From CAZYTM01 sp964649725 (GTDB lineage: Bacteria; Desulfobacterota; Desulfuromonadia; Geobacterales; Geobacteraceae): a stretch of DNA of 64,000 bases. Positions 58,452 through 64,000 of this stretch are shown here, piece after piece (the first letter of the stretch is position 1; each line of letters starts with the position of its first letter). The notes beneath the pieces were generated by a model that worked only from the letters and a program-made list of their open reading frames with translations, was not told where the DNA came from and did not search any database. Location: NCBI GenBank assembly GCA_964649725.1, contig CAZYTM010000011.1, forward strand, positions 1 to 64,000, written 5' to 3'. The translations under genes were made by a program, and so were the position numbers.

Positions 58452-60746
58452 ATGTCTCAACATCTAGTTATCGTCGAATCTCCGGCCAAGGCCAAAACCA
58501 TCGAGAAATTCCTCGGCAAGGATTACAAGGTGCTTGCCTCCTTCGGCCATGTCCGGGCTCTGCCGAGCAAACAGGGGTCAGTCGATATCGGCAATGACTT
58601 CGAGCCGAAATATGCCGTGCTGCCGGAGAGCAAACGGCACATAGATGCCATCAAGAAGCTGCTCAAGGAGTCCGACAGCCTGCTGCTGGCAACTGACCCC
58701 GACCGTGAGGGGGAGGCGATCGCCTGGCATCTTCTGGCGGCGCTTGGTCTGGACAAGAAGAAGAGCGACAAGGTGATCCGTCGGGTAGTCTTTCATGAGA
58801 TTACCAAGAATGCCATAGTCGAGGCGGTAGAGAACCCGCGCGACATCTCCCTGGAACTGGTCGATGCCCAGCAGGCTCGTTCGGTGCTCGACTATCTGGT
58901 CGGTTTCAATCTCTCCCCGTTCCTCTGGAAGAAGATCCGTTACGGCCTGTCGGCCGGCCGGGTCCAGTCGGTGGCGTTGCGGCTCATCTGTGAACGGGAA
59001 AAGGAGATCCAGGCATTCAAGGAGCAGGAATACTGGACCATTGCCGCCCAGCTGGCTACTGCCGGAGAGCAGGGGCTGACCGCCAGCCTCTATCAGGTAG
59101 GGGGGAAGAAACTCGGCAAGTTCGACATCCCTGACCAGGGTGCTGCTGATGCCATCATTGCCGATCTGCAGCAATGTACCAGGAGCAAGAGCAGCGGTTA
59201 CCGGGTTGACAAGATCAGCAGAAGCGAGCGGAAGCGGACCCCGGCCCCCCCCTTCACCACCTCGACGTTGCAGCAGGAAGCGGCCCGCAAGCTCGGCTAT
59301 TCCGCCAAGAAGACCATGTCCACGGCGCAGAAACTGTACGAAGGGATCGATATCGGCGAAGGTGCGGTCGGTCTGATCACCTACATGCGTACCGACAGCG
59401 TGGCGCTCTCCCAGCAGGCGCTGACCGAGGCGCGTCAGGTGGTCACCTCTCTCTATGGCAAGGAGTATGCCCTGGCCAAACCGCGGTTCTTCAAGAACAA
59501 GGCGAAAAATGCCCAGGAGGCCCATGAGGCGATCCGGCCGACCACCATTGCCAAGACCCCGGTCGAGATCAAGAAATACCTGACCCCTGACCAGTTCAAA
59601 CTCTATGAATTGATCTGGAAACGGGCGGTCGCTTCGCAGATGGCCGAGGCGCTCCTGGACCAGACCTCGGTGGAGATCGCCGCCGGGGAGAAATACCGTT
59701 TCCGCGCTGCCGGGACAGTGATCCGTTTCCCCGGCTTTATGAAGCTCTATATCGAAGGGGTCGATGACGAAGGTGAAGAGAAGGAGGGGGTATTGCCGCC
59801 GCTGAACGAAGGTGAGGCGCTGGCGCTGCAGAAACTGCTCCCTGAGCAGCACTTCACCCAGCCGCCGCCACGCTATTCAGAGGCATCCCTGGTCAAGACC
59901 CTGGAAGAGTACGGTATCGGCAGACCTTCCACCTATGCCAGCATCATGAACACCCTGATCGAGCGGAAATACGCCCACCTGGAGAAGAAACGCTTCATCC
60001 CCGAAGATGTGGGTATGGTGGTAAGCGACCTGCTGGTCGGGCACTTCACCAAGTATGTCGATTACAACTTTACCGCTTTTCTGGAAGAGGAGCTGGACCA
60101 GGTCTCCCGTGGCGAAAAGCAGTGGAAACCTTTACTGCGGGAATTCTGGGGGCCGTTCCAGGATCTCCTCAAGCAGAAGGAGGGTGAGGTCAACAAGTCC
60201 GACCTGACCACCGAGGCGACCGACGAGCTCTGCCCTGACTGCAGCAAGCCGCTGGTGGTGAAGTTAGGCAAGTTCGGCAAGTTCTACGCCTGTTCCGGCT
60301 ACCCGGAGTGCAAATTTATCCGCAAGCTGGAAAAGGAGGCAGCAGCAGTAAGCGAGCCGGTCCTCTCCGAGGAGAAGTGCGACAAGTGCGGCAGCCAGAT
60401 GCTGATCAAGGATGGCCGCTACGGCAAATACCTGGCCTGTTCCGGCTATCCCGGCTGCAAGAATATCCAGCCGCTGGTGAAGCCGAAGGGGACCGGGGTG
60501 GTCTGTCCCGACTGCAAGGAGGGGGAACTGACCGAGAAGAAGTCCCGTTACGGCAAGATGTTCTACTCCTGTAACCGTTACCCCCAGTGCAAATTCGCCC
60601 TCTGGGACCCGCCGGTGGAGAAGCCGTGCCCGAAATGCGGTTTCCCGCTGCTGGTGAAGAAGGTCTACAAACGCGAAGGGGCGTTTCTCAAATGCCCGAA
60701 TCAGGCGCAGGAGTGCGATTACAAAGATGGTGGGAAGCAGAAGTAG
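58452..60746 (+). CDS. topA: DNA topoisomerase I
   Basis: 764 residues from the ATG at 58452; a longer frame from 58386 adds 22 residues that do not belong to the family. TOPRIM domain (VIVESPAKAKTIEKFLG, then ATDPDREGEAIAWHL), central domains with the active-site Tyr (LITYMRTDSVALS) and four C-terminal Cys4 zinc ribbons (starting CPDCSKPL, CDKCGSQM, CPDCKEGE, CPKCGFPL). It relaxes negative supercoils. Ended by a strong terminator. Confidence 0.97.
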   Translation: MSQHLVIVESPAKAKTIEKFLGKDYKVLASFGHVRALPSKQGSVDIGNDFEPKYAVLPESKRHIDAIKKLLKESDSLLLATDPDREGEAIAWHLLAALGLDKKKSDKVIRRVVFHEITKNAIVEAVENPRDISLELVDAQQARSVLDYLVGFNLSPFLWKKIRYGLSAGRVQSVALRLICEREKEIQAFKEQEYWTIAAQLATAGEQGLTASLYQVGGKKLGKFDIPDQGAADAIIADLQQCTRSKSSGYRVDKISRSERKRTPAPPFTTSTLQQEAARKLGYSAKKTMSTAQKLYEGIDIGEGAVGLITYMRTDSVALSQQALTEARQVVTSLYGKEYALAKPRFFKNKAKNAQEAHEAIRPTTIAKTPVEIKKYLTPDQFKLYELIWKRAVASQMAEALLDQTSVEIAAGEKYRFRAAGTVIRFPGFMKLYIEGVDDEGEEKEGVLPPLNEGEALALQKLLPEQHFTQPPPRYSEASLVKTLEEYGIGRPSTYASIMNTLIERKYAHLEKKRFIPEDVGMVVSDLLVGHFTKYVDYNFTAFLEEELDQVSRGEKQWKPLLREFWGPFQDLLKQKEGEVNKSDLTTEATDELCPDCSKPLVVKLGKFGKFYACSGYPECKFIRKLEKEAAAVSEPVLSEEKCDKCGSQMLIKDGRYGKYLACSGYPGCKNIQPLVKPKGTGVVCPDCKEGELTEKKSRYGKMFYSCNRYPQCKFALWDPPVEKPCPKCGFPLLVKKVYKREGAFLKCPNQAQECDYKDGGKQK

Positions 60747-60776
60747 CTCTTGTGTGCCGATAATGACAGCCAAGCA

Positions 60777-60808
60777 AAAGGCGCGGGATTTCTCCCGCGC
60801 CTTTTTTG
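60777..60808 (+). terminator. Rho-independent terminator after topA
   Basis: AAAAGGCGCGGGA, loop TTTC, TCCCGCGCCTTTTTT. The remaining 60809-61056 gap holds the promoter below and a second, weaker stem (GCCGCAG with CTTGCGGC, about 60937-60965). Confidence 0.93.
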
Positions 60809-60836
60809 TTGCATGGACTGCACCGAATAACCGGTG

Positions 60837-60865
60837 TTGACAATATCCTGAGGGCTATGTATTAA
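60837..60865 (+). promoter_or_regulatory. Putative sigma-70 promoter
   Basis: TTGACA (60837-60842), 17-base spacer, TATTAA (60860-60865). Well placed to drive the four-helix-bundle gene at 61057. Confidence 0.55.
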
Positions 60866-61056
60866 TCTGTTGTAATTTTACAGAATAAACGATGGGGGGC
60901 TGGATGCCTGGCGTCGGCGGGAATATCAATGAAGGCCGCAGATTACTGATAAGGTGATCTTGCGGCTTTTTCTATTGCGAGATGACAGAATCTCTAGGGA
61001 CGCTGCTTGTTATGTTGCCTGTTGTCCTTCAAGGCCTGTCTTTAGAGGAGCTCGAA

Positions 61057-61680
61057 ATGCCTGAAGGCTTTATCCCGGCACATGGCGGTTACCAGAAACT
61101 GCTTTCCTACCAGAAAGCAGAAATTATCTATGATGCAACAGTCTATTTCTGTGACCGTTTCATTGACCGGCGCAGCCGCACTCATGACCAGATGGTGCAG
61201 GCTGCCCGCTCCGGCAAACAGAACATTATAGAAGGGAGCATGGCCTCCGGCACCTCAAAAGAGATGGAGATCAAGCTGACCAACGTGGCGCGGGCCAGCC
61301 TGGAAGAGCTGCTGGTCGATTATCGGGATTTTTTGCGGACAAAAGGAATGGCGATTTGGGATAAGGAGAGCAAAGAAGCGCAGTTTGTCAGAAAGTTGGG
61401 GAGAGGAAATAATGGGACTCATGGGTTATATGAGATCTATAGGTCCTGTATTGAAACTCGTCCGCCGGAGATCGTGGCAAACATCATCATCTGCCTGATT
61501 CACCAGGCCAACTTTCTACTGGACAAGCAGTTGAAGTCACTGGAACAGGCGTTCCTGAAAAAAGGCGGCTTGCGTGAGAGGATGACCAGGGCACGTCTTG
61601 AGGCGAGGAAAAGAGGGGGGATGAGAGGGGCTGGTAAGTCTAAGGGTTTGTCTGGGGACGGTTCTGCTAATCCCGATTAA
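61057..61680 (+). CDS. Four-helix-bundle protein (S23-like family with suffix domain)
   Basis: 207 residues from the ATG at 61057, which has GAGGAG six bases upstream; a longer frame from 60982 lacks one. The sequence (SYQKAEIIYDATVYFCDRFI, then QMVQAARSGKQNIIEGS) matches the four-helix-bundle proteins first seen in 23S rRNA intervening sequences, here in a longer form with a C-terminal extension rich in Arg, Lys and Gly. Function unknown; such genes are often found in variable regions. Its last codons contain one arm of the inverted repeat listed below. Confidence 0.85.
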   Translation: MPEGFIPAHGGYQKLLSYQKAEIIYDATVYFCDRFIDRRSRTHDQMVQAARSGKQNIIEGSMASGTSKEMEIKLTNVARASLEELLVDYRDFLRTKGMAIWDKESKEAQFVRKLGRGNNGTHGLYEIYRSCIETRPPEIVANIIICLIHQANFLLDKQLKSLEQAFLKKGGLRERMTRARLEARKRGGMRGAGKSKGLSGDGSANPD

Positions 61681-61780
61681 TTACGGATAAATATCAAACA
61701 ATTAATTTTTTGCGAGTTTTGCAAAACAAATAATAAACAGCATCATGCTGATATATCTACATAAAATCAGAACCGTCCCC
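61653..61780. repeat. Inverted repeat GGGGACGGTTCTG flanking a short gap
   Basis: GGGGACGGTTCTG at 61653-61665 and its complement CAGAACCGTCCCC at 61768-61780. The left arm lies in the end of the four-helix-bundle gene and the right arm just past the stop of the first cassette gene. Similar strings are found near REP-type transposase elements; no transposase is seen here. Confidence 0.8.
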
Positions 61781-61782
61781 GA

Positions 61783-62232
61783 TTATTGCCCGGTCATGGT
61801 CTGAGCGTCTGGTTGGCAATTGTCTTTCTTTTCCGGAGTTGGAGGGTTTTCCCTCCCCATTTCATAAAAAACCCACCATACAAGTTTAGGCAGAAAAAAC
61901 CACCATACAGGCCCAATGAATGCCTCACCTATTGGCGCAGGCAGCCACCAATAAAGAAAAGTAATTGGGAAATCGGCAATATTAAGGGGAATAAGATCTA
62001 GTTGCCACTGTGCATCTGTTGTAAGTGGATGGAAGAAAAATAAATAGCAGGCTAAACGCATGACTCCCAATCCAATGCTCAGATTGTTGACCCACTTTGG
62101 TCTCTTGCGTTTGTATTTTATTTTCGACTTCACATATCTTCCGGTCGAAATACAGGTAATGCATAATCCTGTGCCATCAACACCTTGATCTTCAACAGGA
62201 GTCCCACAAAATTTACATTTACCTTCTTCCAA
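61783..62232 (-). CDS. Integron cassette gene: zinc-ribbon membrane protein
   Basis: 149 residues from a TTG at 62232 with AGAGGGAG upstream. An N-terminal zinc-ribbon-like pair (CKFCGTPV and CITC) precedes about three hydrophobic segments (LGVMRLACYLFFF, ADFPITFLYWWL, VWWFFLPKLVWWVFY). No family recognised. It is the last cassette on the left and, unlike the others, has no attC at its 3' end; instead the GGGGACGGTTCTG element begins at its stop codon. Confidence 0.65.
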   Translation of the reverse strand: MEEGKCKFCGTPVEDQGVDGTGLCITCISTGRYVKSKIKYKRKRPKWVNNLSIGLGVMRLACYLFFFHPLTTDAQWQLDLIPLNIADFPITFLYWWLPAPIGEAFIGPVWWFFLPKLVWWVFYEMGRENPPTPEKKDNCQPDAQTMTGQ

Positions 62233-62283
62233 AGGCTTCTCCCTCTAAAGTTCAAGACTGATTCTTTGATTTATTCATCTTTT

Positions 62284-62344
62284 TGCCAACGGGTCGGCCT
62301 TGACCTGCCGAGTTTTTCGGGCAGGTCTAAGGACGTGGTTAGAC
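62284..62344 (-). other. attC recombination site 1
   Basis: Read on the minus strand it opens with GTCTAAC (R''), closes with CCCGTTGGCA (R'), and between them has paired arms GACCTGCC and GGCAGGTC around a short loop. The R'' overlaps the stop codon of the upstream cassette gene (TAA in GTCTAAC), as usual for cassettes. Confidence 0.85.
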
Positions 62345-62770
62345 ATCCGGCCTCATTTTCTTCTTTGCCAGACGGCTCCCAAACTCTGCAAACATAAACG
62401 CCATAAGCACAAACGCAATGAATTGTCCTGTCATAACTATTGTGGTGAAAGCTGTTATCTTCGGTTGTTGAAAGAAAGCGTAAACCGGAAGGCTTTCAGT
62501 CAACAGCACAAAAAGAGAGGCTATAATTTTTGGTTGTTTCGGTTCTAAAAAACCAGCCGGTAGAACTGTGATGATTGCTGTGAAAGCAGCGCTGATCAGG
62601 TTGAAAGTAATGAATATGGCTGCCAGCGCAGTTTTCGACTTTGCCGAGAAAGCGTTGATTGTCGGGAATGCTCCGTTCGTCGTCAAGAATGCCTGTACCT
62701 CCGTGTAGACTGAAGGGGTGGCTAAGATGATGCAGGCGATCAGGCCCCATTTCATGAATTTTCTCGCCAT
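62339..62770 (-). CDS. Integron cassette gene: hypothetical membrane protein
   Basis: 143 residues from the ATG at 62770 (GAGG six bases upstream); a longer open frame to 62941 would run back through the attC site and is rejected. About four hydrophobic segments (GLIACIILATPSVY, ALAAIFITFNLISAAFTAIITVL, IIASLFVLLTESLPVYAFF, AFTTIVMTGQFIAFVLMAFMF). No family recognised. The stop is inside the following attC. Confidence 0.7.
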   Translation of the reverse strand: MARKFMKWGLIACIILATPSVYTEVQAFLTTNGAFPTINAFSAKSKTALAAIFITFNLISAAFTAIITVLPAGFLEPKQPKIIASLFVLLTESLPVYAFFQQPKITAFTTIVMTGQFIAFVLMAFMFAEFGSRLAKKKMRPDV

Positions 62771-62791
62771 GCTTTTCCTCATCATTTTTCT

Positions 62792-62853
62792 GTCTAACGG
62801 CTTGAGGGTCTGCTGTGAAGCGAAGCGGAAACAGCAGCACCCGAGTGTTATGT
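62792..62853 (-). other. attC recombination site 2
   Basis: On the minus strand it opens with ACATAAC, closes with GTTAGAC (a perfect GTTRRRY core), and has paired arms (ACTCGGGTGCTGCTG with CAGCAGACCCTCAAG) around an unpaired loop. The stop of the upstream cassette gene lies in ACATAAC. Confidence 0.9.
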
Positions 62854-63345
62854 CATTCTGTGTGATTTTTTTGGTTTCTTTGGTTTTGAACAAACATAAA
62901 CAAGCAAGAGAACATAAACTAGGAATGCTATGCTGAACCATTCATTGACATTTAAATTGAGAACATTTCGCCTACCCAGTAATGGTGCAGTGAAAAACAT
63001 AAGCAGCGTAATTATAGGAAGAACTGCATACAATAGCTCTCTTGACAGTTCAATTTTGCGTCCAGTTGTGCGGAAATGACTTATTCTATCTCTTGCTTGC
63101 GAGAGCCACCCAAGCATGAAGGTAATTATAAAAATAGAGGCGAAGAACACTATGGCACCTGTCATAGCTCCAACTGCTACACTTATCAGGCCACCAAGAA
63201 AAAGAACCTGACTGATTCCTGACATTGGAATCCCGCCTCGCCATTGAACCGGTTCATGGCGACATCTTAGCCTCAAGAAATGGAACAATGTGCACGTTGA
63301 TACAATTGATGCGCCGATGCCGACAATTATGTTGTTAGCAGGCAT
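62848..63345 (-). CDS. Integron cassette gene: hypothetical membrane protein
   Basis: 165 residues, with GAGGTGAACG just before the ATG. Four or more hydrophobic segments (NIIVGIGASIVSTCTLF, VLFLGGLISVAVGAMTGAIVF, LLYAVLPIITLLMFF, FSIAFLVYVLLLVYVC) and a Lys-rich C terminus (SKPKKPKKSHRMT). No family recognised. Confidence 0.7.
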   Translation of the reverse strand: MPANNIIVGIGASIVSTCTLFHFLRLRCRHEPVQWRGGIPMSGISQVLFLGGLISVAVGAMTGAIVFFASIFIITFMLGWLSQARDRISHFRTTGRKIELSRELLYAVLPIITLLMFFTAPLLGRRNVLNLNVNEWFSIAFLVYVLLLVYVCSKPKKPKKSHRMT

Positions 63346-63366
63346 ACGTTCACCTCTTTTGCTGTG

Positions 63367-63427
63367 ACATAACGGGTTGGGCGCTGACCTGACGGCTTTA
63401 TCGGTCAGGTCTTGCGCCTTGTTAGAC
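63367..63427 (-). other. attC recombination site 3
   Basis: On the minus strand: GTCTAAC, then AAGGCGC (L''), arms GACCTGAC and GTCAGGTC around GATAAAGCC, then GCGCC (L') and CGTTATGT (R'). This is the textbook attC layout and the clearest of the three. Confidence 0.93.
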
Positions 63428-64000
63428 GCATTATAATATTGCGAATCTCCCTAGCTATACTCCATGTCCATGGGCCGTTCATTTTTAAAGTAAATGGCGC
63501 ACCCTTCCAGCAATCTGTCGATTTGTATTTTGCTATGCGTTTCAGATTCGGTGCTGGGCTCAAACCAAGATGTTTCCATAATGCAATCTGATTTGCTCGA
63601 TGTTCAGGATCGTCTGGTGTTAGCGGATGAGGGGCAGTAAGCAGCAGTATCCCCCCGTTAGATAATTCTTCTGCTCGATAGACACCGGTTGCTTTGAGAA
63701 GTTTGTCTCGTCCCCAGTAGCGGACACAACCGGCACCAAAGAAATTGGCCCAACTTACGCCGGTAACTGGGCAATCAATATGTGGATGTTCGACACGACC
63801 GTACCTCATGCTGAAAAAACCCATGAAGCGAAACAATCCTCCTCCATCTAGGGATAGACGAACAGCATGATCATCCTTTGAATCACATATCTCACCGCAA
63901 AGTGGATCGATAATCTGGTTTAGAGCTCTGGTGAAATCGAGGTATTTTTCTATGTTCTGGTAATTCACTGTGCCATCATTTGCTTCAAAGAACTGATCGT
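63405..64000 (-). CDS. Integron cassette gene: hypothetical protein, 5' end off the window
   Basis: At least 187 residues are visible. The frame is open to the right edge (…FFEANDGTVNYQN), so the real start is probably beyond the window; the GTG at 63968 is only the first possible start. It looks soluble and Gly/His/Trp-rich (RLSLDGGGLFRFMGFFSMRY, then ALWKHLGLSP), with no motif I know. The stop (TGA) lies inside attC site 3. Confidence 0.6.
   Translation of the reverse strand, partial: DQFFEANDGTVNYQNIEKYLDFTRALNQIIDPLCGEICDSKDDHAVRLSLDGGGLFRFMGFFSMRYGRVEHPHIDCPVTGVSWANFFGAGCVRYWGRDKLLKATGVYRAEELSNGGILLLTAPHPLTPDDPEHRANQIALWKHLGLSPAPNLKRIAKYKSTDCWKGAPFTLKMNGPWTWSIAREIRNIIMRLTRRKT

Noticed and set aside
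58578..59852. A 420-codon open frame opposite topA
   Set aside because: Antisense shadow with no domain pattern; topA is intact.
62771..62941. Upstream extension of the cassette gene ending at 62339
   Set aside because: It would translate through an attC site and lacks a ribosome site; the ATG at 62770 has one.
61681..64000. An integrase gene for the cassette array
   Set aside because: Searched on both strands; none of the open frames resembles a tyrosine recombinase, so it must lie outside the window if present.

Overview
The window looks like a chromosome segment from an anaerobic, metal- or organic-acid-respiring member of the Desulfuromonadales (Geobacter/Pelobacter group). The evidence is a multihaem cytochrome c with mixed CX2CH, CX3CH and CX4CH haem sites, two bacteriohaemerythrins, rubrerythrin, a Tat-type superoxide reductase, several PAS/GAF signalling proteins, and GC-rich coding DNA with strong GGAGG-type ribosome binding sites. 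This is inference from gene content; no rRNA, tRNA or CRISPR array was seen.

Layout. 1-5531: a multihaem cytochrome running off the left edge, a PAS histidine kinase and a GapN-type aldehyde dehydrogenase. 5532-15781: a visibly AT-richer island. It holds a large secreted RHS/YD-repeat polymorphic toxin with a small downstream gene (probable immunity), then a promoterless second RHS C-terminal cassette with a different, amidase-like tip and its own membrane-anchored candidate immunity gene, then the last 25 codons of what may be a third cassette. A short repeat marks the cassette boundaries. Two secreted surface-type proteins follow. 15788-25186: housekeeping (methyltransferase, acylphosphatase, ligA), haemerythrin, periplasmic peroxiredoxin, cyclophilin, an outer-membrane-type protein, an L,D-transpeptidase-like lipoprotein and a dicarboxylate symporter. 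25371-32063: membrane proteins, then a three-gene unit (membrane protein, radical SAM/SPASM enzyme, protein ending in 16 Asn and a Gly) that looks like a peptide- or protein-modification system, then a K+ channel with RCK domains on both sides of the pore and a second haemerythrin. 32323-43588: a CheB-CheR-PAS fusion, a histidine kinase, UbiB-family kinase, rubrerythrin, a protein with a degenerate GGDEF domain, and TldD.

43643-55209: a lipid A L-Ara4N modification locus (arnD, split arnA, arnC, arnB, arnT) with an LpxL-type acyltransferase and a U32 peptidase, interrupted by a superoxide reductase and a convergent two-gene insert. Related GC-rich palindromic repeats sit in three of the gaps between arn genes. 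No ugd or flippase gene is visible here. 55406-60746: CpoB-like lipoprotein, LysM protein, dprA and topA. 61057-64000: a four-helix-bundle protein, then the distal end of an integron gene-cassette array: four small leftward genes separated by three well-formed attC sites. The integrase, if present, should lie to the right of the window.

The most unusual parts are the radical SAM/poly-Asn unit, the RHS cassette array and the cassette array at the right edge.
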